A stretch of DNA of 26,933 bases from Muribaculum sp. Lineage in GTDB: Bacteria; Bacillota; Clostridia; Lachnospirales; Lachnospiraceae. Positions 9,801 to 16,753 of the stretch are shown one piece after another; position 1 is the first letter of the stretch, and each line of letters starts with the position of its first letter. Both the position numbers and the translations under genes were made by a program. The stretch spans positions 1-26,933 of the forward strand of contig JAMPHH010000043.1 in assembly GCA_023663505.1 (NCBI GenBank), in the 5' to 3' direction. The notes below the pieces were generated by a model, which was not told the DNA's origin, did not search any database, and worked only from the letters and a program-made list of their open reading frames with translations.

Positions 9801-12800
9801 ATCCTTCAAATACTCAGCCGTTTTGTAAGAAATCAAACCATTAGCCGCAAAGTTAGTCTGCGTAGCCGTATTGGTGTAGAAAGCCACGTTGTATTTCTGG
9901 TTGTTAAAGCTGATGCTGTTGAATACCTGAATATCTGGACAGCTGTTAGAGTCGATACCCTTTGCCTTATTATAGAAGGCATAGGAATTCCTCAGTTCAT
10001 GCTTGCCGGAGATACTCTCTCCACCCATCTTGAAACCGTTACCGTTGCCGGCGGATATTTCCTTAGTGCCGTTTACGGAGAGCTTGCCCTCGTCGTCTAC
10101 CAACAGATAACCGTTCTTAAACGTGATGCTGTTCTTAATGACTACCTTGCCAATCGCACCGGTCTCTACCTTTGCGTATAAATCCCATCCGTCATCCGCG
10201 TTGTACGCCGCCACACAACCGTCGAACACGTTGCCGTCGCCTATCGTCAGCTTCGCCGCAAAGCCGTCCGCATCTTCAAAGCCCGCGTCGGAATTCAGAT
10301 AGGAGTTACAGTTGCGAATCGTGTTGTAGGATGGCCAATCATCCCAAGAGTCCGTGCCATACAATCTCGCAATCTGGATACCGGTGTTACCATTCATATA
10401 GGTGTTCAGATTCTCCAATACATTATGGCTTCCCGATACCTGGATACCTTTCTGTCCATCCGCGGATCCGGTTACGTCAAAACCGGAAATAAACCAGTAG
10501 TCACCGCCAAAGGTTATACCGGTACAGACACCGCCAAAGTCAATCACGGGTCTGTTGTCGCCCACTGCGTCCTGATCTGCAATGAGGTAAATCATCTTAT
10601 CTGCAGTACCATTGATGCCGCGCTCTACTCTTATGGGTTGGGTCAGGTTATATGTTCCGCCCGCCAGAATAATACTCTGTCCGGGCTGTACATACTTGAC
10701 AGCCGTGTAAATATCCAACGGGTTGCTCTTTCTTCCCGTTCCGCTGGCGGAACCGTCAGGAGCGACATACAGAGCCGTCCCGCTCTCACCATATGCCTTA
10801 TAGCTTACATTGTGCGTAAAGTTACTTGCGCTGTAGTCACGCAGCTGCAATAATTGATTGGCTGCCTCGTCATCGTTTACATTGGGATGCCAATCCTTAT
10901 CCGGGGCAAATACCACGGAAAAGACATTATCGCCCACGTTCAGCTTCGTTGTTTTACTCACTGCGGTGACAAGCTTGTAACCCGCCTGAGTCTCCTCTGT
11001 CGTAAGCTTATACGTGGAAGGGGCATAAATGATCTTCGCCGCTTCATCATAAGTAGGAAGCTTAAATCCATCAATCACCGCATTGCCTGCCGCATCCTTG
11101 ACGGTCAGCGTGCCTGCCCAGTTACCGGAAAATTTGAACTCATAGTCCTCCGTATTGGAAACGTTGGCTGAAGTCACATTAAATGTCGGTGTGTAATATG
11201 TGACAGGTTCCGGCTCGGGAGCAGGATCCGTGGCAGGATCAGAAAGCGTGAGCTGAATGTCGCTAAAGGTCGCGGTTGCCGCGCGGGATGCAAACATACC
11301 CACATATACATAATCCTTATCCAAATGATCCAAAGCATCCGGAATATAGTATTTCTGTGTCATGGTTTTCCCGTCGCGTGAATACGTCAGGAAGTAACCC
11401 GTGTTATTCCGTTCCAAGGTCACGTCAAAATCATTGTAATTAAAAGAATTGTCTTCTATGGCAGCAGAATCAGCATTCTCGCAGTTTGCCACCAAATTGT
11501 AGGTTCCCCCGCCTCTTGACGCCGCCGTGGTATCCAAGGTCTTAGTGGCATACTTAAAATATGCATTGGTCGCCTCGGATTGAGTCATTGTGATTGTGCC
11601 GTCAGCAGGATCCTGTGTAAAGTTAGCCAAATTCTCCGGGGTCACACCTATCTTAGACAATGCGCCCGGTCCAATATACATATTGACCTTTTCGCCTTCG
11701 GTAGCCACTGCGCCTTCATTCCAGTAGTATTCCACCTTGGTGAAGCCCAACATATAGGAATTGTTCCAAAATGCTACATCCTCATTGCCGATCCGATCGG
11801 CTGCCAACAGTCCGAATCCTTCCTGCCCGTTGGTATAGCACCAAGAATCTACTTTCACATGAGCCGACAGCTTGAAGTTCTGGCTAGTGGGAACTGCGGT
11901 ATAGTAAAACGCAAGTCCATCCGTAGATTTTGGAACCACTTTACCGTTTGTCCCTATAGACCAAACAGATACAGAGCCGTCTTCATGTATCTCGTAATCG
12001 TTGACTTTCTTCGTAGTGCCATCTGCTTTTTTAACCTTTGTATCAAACTCGGGATCGTTGGCATCCAGACCGCTGCCTCGCAAATTATCCCCCTTCTTTA
12101 TTTCTTTGTTCAGAGATGCATTAGAGCCATAAGCAGTAAATTCCCAAGACTGCTTAAACGCTGCAGTAATCTCTATCTCTTTGGTCTCGGAAGCCGCGCT
12201 CTTCTCCTCGCCTCTCTTGGCAATCATGGATATCTCGTAGGTTGCTCCTACCTCCAACCCGCCAACAGTAGCGGTAGTCACGTCGCCGCCTGATACATCT
12301 GTTGTGATCGGCGTAGCGGCTTCGCCGCCCTCCGCCACTTTCTTAGCCGCCGTGAGCACATAACCGGTAGCCTCGGGAACCTTTTCCCAGTCCACCTTAG
12401 CCTGACCCAGTCCATCCGCGCCCACACCGATACTGGTGAGCACCTTGATTGCAGGGGCAGACAAAGGAAGCACAAACTTCACTACCGTGGGAGGCTCAGA
12501 CGCACTAGCCTTATTCTCCTCGCCAGTACGCACCAGACGCGCCACAAAGGTGTAGTCGCCGGATGCAGTAGGCGTAAACGAGAATTCGTGCGTTGTCGCT
12601 GTTGCTGTGGAACGCTTGGCGTCAACACGATTACCTTTGGCATCCAACATGTCCACTTCCAGCGCGTCTGCATTATCAAAGCCGTCTACCGCACCAGTCA
12701 CCGTTACCTTGATATTGGCAGCATTTTCGCTGTCCTGTGCCGCACCGGTGATTACGGGAGCAGCTACATTCGCCCAAGGTCCGCGATCCTTCTGAGAACG

Positions 12801-14603
12801 ATAGTCTGTTTTGATTGCGTAGAAGTTTATTTTTGTTCCTGAACCATAAATATAATAAGTAAGTCCCTTGGTCATTTCAAGCTCATAATAATCCGCATTA
12901 GCCAGTTGCCCCGTTCCATCTGCTATCTTTGATATATCTCCAGAGGCATCTACACTTATGGCATAAAAATTCTTCCCTGTAACTTTTTTATATACTATGG
13001 TAATTTTTCCGTCCTTTTCAGGGACAATCTTCAATGCGGCACCGGATGTTGGCACTCGACCATTTGCTGCTTTGTCGTCATCACATTTAGGATCATGTGA
13101 CCCCGCCACTAAATCCGCATAAATTACACCATTAGCTTCTGCCGGTGGCTGGGGTTTATGTGCCATGGTCTCTAGCACAGAAACTCCACCGGAATATACC
13201 GTTTCTGCCACAAGATCCTTAGTCAAGTCAAGCTCATATACATCCTTTATAGGAGCCGTGACATCTACGGTAAACTCCTCCATAGACTCTTTCGGCTGCA
13301 AAACAATAGAACCATTGATCTTTGTATAAACATTCTCAGCCGTTGTTGAGACGCGATAAACTGCATCCAACACTAACGCAGCTTTCTGATTATCTGTCAG
13401 CTCAACCGTTTGAACCTCGTCATCTATGGTTGCGGTCAAAACAACCTTCGCCCCGTTCAACAGGTTGTCGGGGTCATTGATCTTGGCTAAGATTTCCTTG
13501 CCTGAAGGAGTTACTACAACCTCAATCTCCTTTGTGTCAGCAGTCGGTGTAAATTCTTTCTTACCATCGATTTTTACAACGACTCCCTCTGCATCTGTTG
13601 CAAGTGTATACTTTGTGCCAATCCGCAGTTTAGGTGTTGCGCCATCTGTTAAGTCTATCACACTATTCCCGGCAGTCAGCGTGATTTTCTTGCCTGCCTG
13701 ATCAGCTAACAGCTTATTAGCATCCGTGATCTTAACTGTCGGTTTCACGACAGCGGAGGACACCACCAAAGTAACGGCGCCGTCATCCGTCAATTTCACC
13801 ACCGATTTGTCATCGTCTGTCTTTACCGTTACATCCTCATTGGTGCACGTAATATTATAACTCGTTTCCGACTTGAGTGTGACCTCTTGCCCCTTGGCAT
13901 TATAGTCGATATCAACACCATCCGTCGATCCGGCTGCCAAACGAATCTTGTCACTCTCCTGCAATAAAGCGTCCCCGTCGGATACTGTGACAGTAGCCTT
14001 GACATCCTTAGTCGGGGTGTTGCTGCCCTCTTCAGTTACTTCGACTTTGCAAATATAAATAGTAGATCTCTTATTACAACCCAGATAATATGTACCACCA
14101 GTGGTTATGTCCAACGTTGACAAATATGTAGTATTGGAAGCTACATTTTCCTCTGCGCTGATGTCAACACTAGTTCCTGCAGAATCAATCAACTGCACTT
14201 GTCTGTCAGTTCCGCCACTGATCCACCAAACTTTTACTGTAGCAGCAGCTTTTGTCGTAATCTGTACAGCTGTCGCACTACTTATCGCAACCTTCTCAGG
14301 TATACGAAGCCTGCCAAAATTCCCTGTTGGTGCCCATTGATCACTCCATTTCTTGTTGGTTGTAGTATCCACCTTAGAGTTTGCGTCAGCTGTGAACACA
14401 AGGGAAAATGTGTCATCTACCTTTTGTGTCGCCGCCGTGCCCCCGGCTCTTGTGGACATCCCGGCTATGTTTAACACTTTTGCTTCATTTCCATCCGCCT
14501 TCACCCTTAGCCCGTCCGTATAAGTACCGGTGAGTACCATGGCGAATGCCAGAACCCACGCCATTACTTGTTGCATAGGTTTTCGTTTCTTTTGATAATT
14601 CAC
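6852..14603 (-). CDS. Secreted multidomain pectate lyase, polysaccharide lyase family 9
   Basis: Extracellular calcium-dependent beta-elimination of polygalacturonate. The GTG at 14603 (2583 aa) is chosen because AAGGAAGG (14612-14619) lies 8 nt upstream and it gives a compact signal peptide (NYQKKRKPMQQ, then VMAWVLAFAMVLTG, then VKADG); an in-frame ATG at 14642 has a poorly spaced site and is the alternative. Order: beta modules and Ig-like repeats (about 45-620), fibronectin-III-like segments (about 620-830), a laminin-G/DUF1349-like beta-sandwich (about 835-1130), a short beta module, then the PL9 beta-helix (about 1275-1640) opening with ALYVAPDGSASGTG. D1446 (DADGF), D1470, D1471, D1474 (DDGWD) match the spacing of the calcium ligands D209, D233, D234, D237 known for Dickeya Pel9A, and K1525 (GFKMGG) matches its catalytic base K273. 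A helical linker (about 1650-1800) and about eight C-terminal beta-repeats follow. No anchoring motif at the end (EEPKTTE). Confidence 0.92.
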   Translation of the reverse strand: MNYQKKRKPMQQVMAWVLAFAMVLTGTYTDGLRVKADGNEAKVLNIAGMSTRAGGTAATQKVDDTFSLVFTADANSKVDTTTNKKWSDQWAPTGNFGRLRIPEKVAISSATAVQITTKAAATVKVWWISGGTDRQVQLIDSAGTSVDISAEENVASNTTYLSTLDITTGGTYYLGCNKRSTIYICKVEVTEEGSNTPTKDVKATVTVSDGDALLQESDKIRLAAGSTDGVDIDYNAKGQEVTLKSETSYNITCTNEDVTVKTDDDKSVVKLTDDGAVTLVVSSAVVKPTVKITDANKLLADQAGKKITLTAGNSVIDLTDGATPKLRIGTKYTLATDAEGVVVKIDGKKEFTPTADTKEIEVVVTPSGKEILAKINDPDNLLNGAKVVLTATIDDEVQTVELTDNQKAALVLDAVYRVSTTAENVYTKINGSIVLQPKESMEEFTVDVTAPIKDVYELDLTKDLVAETVYSGGVSVLETMAHKPQPPAEANGVIYADLVAGSHDPKCDDDKAANGRVPTSGAALKIVPEKDGKITIVYKKVTGKNFYAISVDASGDISKIADGTGQLANADYYELEMTKGLTYYIYGSGTKINFYAIKTDYRSQKDRGPWANVAAPVITGAAQDSENAANIKVTVTGAVDGFDNADALEVDMLDAKGNRVDAKRSTATATTHEFSFTPTASGDYTFVARLVRTGEENKASASEPPTVVKFVLPLSAPAIKVLTSIGVGADGLGQAKVDWEKVPEATGYVLTAAKKVAEGGEAATPITTDVSGGDVTTATVGGLEVGATYEISMIAKRGEEKSAASETKEIEITAAFKQSWEFTAYGSNASLNKEIKKGDNLRGSGLDANDPEFDTKVKKADGTTKKVNDYEIHEDGSVSVWSIGTNGKVVPKSTDGLAFYYTAVPTSQNFKLSAHVKVDSWCYTNGQEGFGLLAADRIGNEDVAFWNNSYMLGFTKVEYYWNEGAVATEGEKVNMYIGPGALSKIGVTPENLANFTQDPADGTITMTQSEATNAYFKYATKTLDTTAASRGGGTYNLVANCENADSAAIEDNSFNYNDFDVTLERNNTGYFLTYSRDGKTMTQKYYIPDALDHLDKDYVYVGMFASRAATATFSDIQLTLSDPATDPAPEPEPVTYYTPTFNVTSANVSNTEDYEFKFSGNWAGTLTVKDAAGNAVIDGFKLPTYDEAAKIIYAPSTYKLTTEETQAGYKLVTAVSKTTKLNVGDNVFSVVFAPDKDWHPNVNDDEAANQLLQLRDYSASNFTHNVSYKAYGESGTALYVAPDGSASGTGRKSNPLDIYTAVKYVQPGQSIILAGGTYNLTQPIRVERGINGTADKMIYLIADQDAVGDNRPVIDFGGVCTGITFGGDYWFISGFDVTGSADGQKGIQVSGSHNVLENLNTYMNGNTGIQIARLYGTDSWDDWPSYNTIRNCNSYLNSDAGFEDADGFAAKLTIGDGNVFDGCVAAYNADDGWDLYAKVETGAIGKVVIKNSITFKNGYLLVDDEGKLSVNGTKEISAGNGNGFKMGGESISGKHELRNSYAFYNKAKGIDSNSCPDIQVFNSISFNNQKYNVAFYTNTATQTNFAANGLISYKTAEYLKDESVDKVEDIIPVGTQRQEAWLIASEKVRNAELIAAYNAITNSNSKSKFGKASSKWPLAIENGEVKVVDGQYNKDETFKAFVDKAEELGLSDLDKEICIKYMDGIAAFAKAYDTPDKIAEAEAALKAGNPIFGKNNYYIFNGKTQNAVDTDVIVGDDWFESVDVGSFATVVKREADGKPVLQNGFLQLTEKAKNANASLGDFGLKADASTDVNNATDIPKTETDGSVTGGLGSDGSGVVSGDKPANGGDMVGLWVAFVDGTSEYTYTGSAIKPEIRVYYDMTRLTSKDYSISYKNNINVPAATQDANDMSKAPTIKVTGKGNFEGFVDQYFTIKPVDLTDALSDKGAVTASEVYVAYKAGKAQKPVPVLNYNGKKLAKNKDFDVTYPSAGDYTAAGNYEILVTGKGNYANTVRIPLHIVEPGSLKDLSKAKINIKDNAITFMKKSFVYNGSAIEPAVDVVVGGSTQAADSYKLTYRNNKNVGTASIVVEGIPEKGTFGSKTQTFKITPANLSQSNLKAKDYKSLGEDSWTTASRWNVQIKSPSYLKAVGNDGKGVITYAGETVVFTDLDVIVHSTAGGTATGAVTLREGKDYTITYTGNAKAGTASFTIKGKGNYTGSTKGTFKIQAYNIQTGNGVGGNIVDSDHWKDLKIAYEVGGAKPTISMTVNGITQKEGKDYTVSYKNNSKAGSNNATVTVIGKGGLTGRLTQSFAVEKKDLSDSNMPLSLVANDIVYKNKAGKPKTTAKLYNVNNKVVSSGEYTLKYYVNYGKADEKEVTTDATFKPAKNDTITVVAEGKGKNYTGKITDEVRVIGADIKSAKVKAFDLKYYTGSSITLMNEDFNYVDPKDGKTKSRITLKNQELVINQDFRIVSGSYESNVKAGTAKFAIEGIGEYGGTKVVTFKINKRVFNVGKAVCTINKSATDIKDQLVVRLNNQVLKYGVDYRLNTTQYSSKNTVTIIGMNGYGGVKSVKIATLKEEPKTTE
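6870..9045 (-). repeat. C-terminal array of about eight degenerate beta-repeats in the PL9 protein
   Basis: The first unit opens YTYTGSAIKPEIRVYY, matching the first unit of the esterase array. Later units carry the same signature of DY-x-V/I-x-Y-x-N-N followed by G-K-G-x-x-x-G ... F-x-I, for example GKGNFEGFVDQYFTI, GKGNYANTVRIPLHI, GKGNYTGSTKGTFKI, GKGGLTGRLTQSFAV and GIGEYGGTKVVTFKI. The family resembles MBG/YDG surface beta-repeats. The array makes up roughly a quarter of the protein and probably serves as a stalk or attachment region. Confidence 0.75.
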
Positions 14604-14611
14604 TTTCCATA

Positions 14612-14619
14612 CCTTCCTT
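14612..14619 (-). promoter_or_regulatory. Ribosome binding site supporting the GTG start of the PL9 gene
   Basis: Minus-strand AAGGAAGG, 8 nt before GTG at 14603. Another purine-rich block, AGGGAGGT (14656-14663), lies about 13 nt before the alternative ATG at 14642, which is longer than optimal. Confidence 0.6.
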
Positions 14620-14821
14620 TCATAGTTGTTGTTCGTTCCCATTCCTTTCCCTTTTTACCTCCCTTTCGCTGTGATAATCTCTTGGAATCCTTGATAAAAT
14701 TCCGCGAGATTCCTTTTAGTTTTTTGTGCTTACCTCATAAGATGCCGGTTACTGCATCCTACCTAGTTACTTTTATATTAGAATTTGACAATGCTGATTT
14801 TTGGGGGATTTTTTGCCAAAA

Positions 14822-14840
14822 TGTAGGAATAGTGTAGGAG
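14822..14840 (+). repeat. Two short direct repeats, TGTAGGAAT / TGTAGGAG, 11-bp period
   Basis: TGTAGGAAT at 14822-14830 followed by TGTAGGAG at 14833-14840. Same motif and period as the four-copy cluster at 14978-15022, about 140 bp away. Confidence 0.8.
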
Positions 14841-14917
14841 TAATTTGGAGGTAAAGGGCGGGAAATGTGAAGAAATAACGGGGAAATTCTTATGGGCAGG
14901 GCAGTCCCTGCGATGAT

Positions 14918-14943
14918 AAAACCGCTTATTTTAGCGGTTTTTT
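14918..14943 (+). terminator. Rho-independent terminator hairpin with no obvious upstream gene
   Basis: AAAACCGCT (14918-14926) pairs with AGCGGTTTT (14933-14941), loop of 6 nt, followed by TTAT. It is near-symmetric (A-run before, T-run after), so it could work on both strands. No coding region precedes it on the plus strand; on the minus strand it lies upstream of the lyase gene. Confidence 0.65.
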
Positions 14944-14977
14944 ATCCGGGAAGTGAAGCGGATAGTAAGAAAAGCAG

Positions 14978-15022
14978 TGTAGGAATAGTAGTGTAGGAAT
15001 AGTGTAGGAATAATGTAGGAAT
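14978..15022 (+). repeat. Four direct repeats of TGTAGGAAT, spaced 14, 11 and 11 bp
   Basis: Exact copies of TGTAGGAAT start at 14978, 14992, 15003 and 15014. The 11-bp period puts sites on nearly the same DNA face, as expected for a cooperatively bound regulator (OmpR/PhoB-type) or for arm-type sites of a tyrosine recombinase. Which protein binds is not shown by the sequence. Confidence 0.85.
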
Positions 15023-15099
15023 GGTGTTTTTTTGCGTTTTTGAGGTTGGGAAGATTTACTAAAAAATCGGAGGGAATGTTGTGCTAAATGACGAAATTA

Positions 15100-15288
15100 T
15101 TATAGGTGGATTTTTTTGATGGCGGTTACCCTTTGATGAATGTGGCGGACATTGTCGTCCTGCTTCGTGGCGCATTCATCGGTGCTGTTCTCCACATACT
15201 CCAGAAAATGCACCAGCTCATTTATATTATTCGTAAAATTATTATAATAGCGAGAGGATATTTTTGCAATAAAAATCCGTGAAAAGAA
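15100..15288 (-). pseudogene. Fragment of an Rpn-like nuclease/transposase gene
   Basis: Minus-strand frame read from a stop at 15289-15291 to TAA at 15100-15102 gives about 62 residues without a start or ribosome binding site. The segment includes NNINELVHFLEYVENSTDE and, later, VRHIHQRVTAIKK. This matches the helical region (YVE-S-T-DE ... IH-RV--IK) that follows the nuclease core in many Lachnospiraceae Rpn-like proteins. The nuclease core upstream and the tail after IKK are missing, so it is a decayed remnant. Recognised by pattern memory only. Confidence 0.55.
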
Positions 15289-15376
15289 TCAAGGAAAATG
15301 ATTTTACATTAAATTGACAATCACCATGCCCACATATATGCTTACTGAAAAATTAAACAAAACGGAGGTAATTAAA

Positions 15377-16618
15377 ATGTTAAGGAAATGTCATGAATGT
15401 GAGATGCAGGTGAGTGATAAGGCGGTGTACTGTCCCCATTGCGGTTGTCCGATGCAGGCGGGCGTCAAAGCCAAGAAGTCTGACAAAGCAGCACACAAGT
15501 ACAGACGGCTGCCCAATGGCTTCGGACAAATCAGCGAGATCAAAAACCGGAATCTCAGAAAGCCCTTTCGGGTCATGGTCACGGTGGGCAAAAATTCCGC
15601 CGGACACCCGATCTGCAAGCTTCTCAAGCCGGAGGCTTATTTTGCCACTTACAGCGAGGCTTATACGGCATTGACGGAATACAACAGGAATCCATATGAT
15701 CTGGAGGACTCCATTACAGTTAAGGAATTGTACGAGAAATGGACAGATGAGTATTTTAAAACCTTAAGCTCTAATACAAGCGTCACGGCTATCACGCTGG
15801 CATGGAGCTACTGCTCCTCCGTTTATGACATGCGGGTGGCGGATGTGAGGGCTCGTCATGTCAAGGCATGTATGGAGGAGGGCGTCGCTGTGGTCAGGGG
15901 CAGACAGCAGCACCCTAAGGCAGGCACGAAGAATAAGATCAAGACGCTCTTTAATCTCATGCTGGATTATGCCGTGGAATATGAGCTTGTGGAACGGAAT
16001 TATGCGAGGACATTTCATCTGTCAGACGACGTGATCAAGGAGATCGTAACGGTGAAAAAGAAGCATCTTGCCTTTACCGACGAGGAGATGAAGCTGCTCT
16101 GGAAGCATGTAAATGACAAACGCTATGTGGACGTCCTTTTGATACAGTGCTATTCCGGCTGGAGACCACAGGAGCTCGGTCTGTTGGAGCTTGAAAATAT
16201 TGACTTGAAGGAATGGACCTTCAGGGGTGGGATCAAGACAGATGCAGGCACAGATCGGGTGGTGCCTATCCACCCCAAAATCAGACCGCTCGTGGAGCGC
16301 AAATACAAGGAAGCGGAAGCGTTGGGAAGCAAGTATTTGTTTAACTGCACCAATCCGAAGCGCAAGCATGTCAACACAATACTCACCTATGACCGCTATA
16401 ATAAAGGCTTTGCCAAGATACGGGACGAATTGAGATTAAACCCTATGCACAGACCTCATGACGGGCGAATGCAATTCGTCACCAGCGCCAAGCGGTACGG
16501 CGTTGACGAATATGCCATTAAATATATGATAGGTCACGCAATCTCCGATATCACGGAAAAAATTTACACCAAAAGGGAAATGAATTGGCTGCGGAAGGAA
16601 TTGGAAAAGATAGAGTGA
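15377..16618 (+). CDS. Site-specific tyrosine recombinase (integrase) with N-terminal zinc ribbon
   Basis: Catalyses conservative DNA strand exchange through a 3'-phosphotyrosine intermediate. Start at ATG 15377 (413 aa) with GGAGG at 15364-15368, 8 nt upstream; a 21-codon upstream extension in the same frame lacks a site. N-terminal zinc ribbon: C5, C8, C19, C22. About 40-105: basic, beta-rich AP2-like arm-binding segment. About 110-230: SAM-like core-binding domain. Catalytic domain: R263 (GWRPQEL), K287 (beta-hairpin), H361 and R364 (HDGR), H387 (IGHA) and nucleophile Y397 (KIYTKRE), the full set. The box II position usually held by a second His after the Arg is Met (DGRMQF), a tolerated variation. 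No excisionase, relaxase or phage gene is nearby, so it is a solitary integrase. Confidence 0.92.
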   Translation: MLRKCHECEMQVSDKAVYCPHCGCPMQAGVKAKKSDKAAHKYRRLPNGFGQISEIKNRNLRKPFRVMVTVGKNSAGHPICKLLKPEAYFATYSEAYTALTEYNRNPYDLEDSITVKELYEKWTDEYFKTLSSNTSVTAITLAWSYCSSVYDMRVADVRARHVKACMEEGVAVVRGRQQHPKAGTKNKIKTLFNLMLDYAVEYELVERNYARTFHLSDDVIKEIVTVKKKHLAFTDEEMKLLWKHVNDKRYVDVLLIQCYSGWRPQELGLLELENIDLKEWTFRGGIKTDAGTDRVVPIHPKIRPLVERKYKEAEALGSKYLFNCTNPKRKHVNTILTYDRYNKGFAKIRDELRLNPMHRPHDGRMQFVTSAKRYGVDEYAIKYMIGHAISDITEKIYTKREMNWLRKELEKIE

Positions 16619-16624
16619 CAAAAT

Positions 16625-16641
16625 TAATTGTTAATCAATTA
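16625..16641. repeat. Small AT-rich palindrome after the integrase gene
   Basis: TAATTG (16625-16630) and CAATTA (16636-16641) flank TTAAT, 6 bp after the integrase stop and about 10 bp before the kinase -35 box. It could be an operator or a weak terminator stem; no T-run follows. Confidence 0.4.
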
Positions 16642-16651
16642 TAAATTGGGG

Positions 16652-16679
16652 TTTACATTTGGAAAAAATGTGTTAAAAT
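16652..16679 (+). promoter_or_regulatory. Sigma-A-type promoter for the histidine kinase operon
   Basis: TTTACA (16652-16657), 16-nt spacer, TAAAAT (16674-16679). The start codon of the kinase lies 75 bp downstream. A direct repeat TTGTAAC (16692-16698 and 16702-16708) lies in the early leader and could be a binding site. Confidence 0.65.
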
Positions 16680-16712
16680 AGACGTGGCGTATTGTAACAG
16701 CTTGTAACGATC

Positions 16713-16740
16713 CATATCACAGGTAATAGCCTGCGATATG
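16713..16740 (+). promoter_or_regulatory. Leader hairpin abutting the kinase ribosome binding site
   Basis: CATATC-a-CAGG (16713-16723) pairs with CCTG-c-GATATG (16730-16740) around loop TAATAG, one internal A/C mismatch. The Shine-Dalgarno sequence AGGGG starts 2 nt later (16742-16746). The stem may influence translation or mRNA 5' stability. Confidence 0.5.
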
Positions 16741-16753
16741 CAGGGGTACGAAA

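Larger units (their letters stand above)
14643..15313. other. Non-coding region between the pectate lyase and the recombinase
   Basis: About 670 bp without an intact gene. It holds the leader and presumably the promoter of the minus-strand lyase gene, a plus-strand hairpin terminator (14918-14943), six short phased direct repeats (14822-14840 and 14978-15022), and a minus-strand Rpn-like gene fragment (15100-15288). On the minus strand TTGTCA (14786-14791) is a possible lyase -35, but no good -10 is seen 17 nt on. The lyase leader has alternative pairings: GGAATCTC (14706-14713) can pair with either GATTCC (14684-14689) or GAGATT (14676-14681). Confidence 0.6.

Noticed and set aside
14568..14837. 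Small plus-strand protein of 89 codons before the recombinase
   Set aside because: It overlaps the lyase start region on the other strand, has no ribosome binding site, and its Phe/Leu-rich composition follows from the purine-rich leader.
14822..15022. CRISPR array
   Set aside because: Repeat units are only 9-11 bp with no unique spacers of 30 bp or more, and there are no cas genes.
14604..16750. Invertible promoter controlled by the recombinase
   Set aside because: I looked for long inverted repeats around the lyase leader and the integrase and found only a 6-bp-arm palindrome at 16625-16641, too small and local to support inversion.
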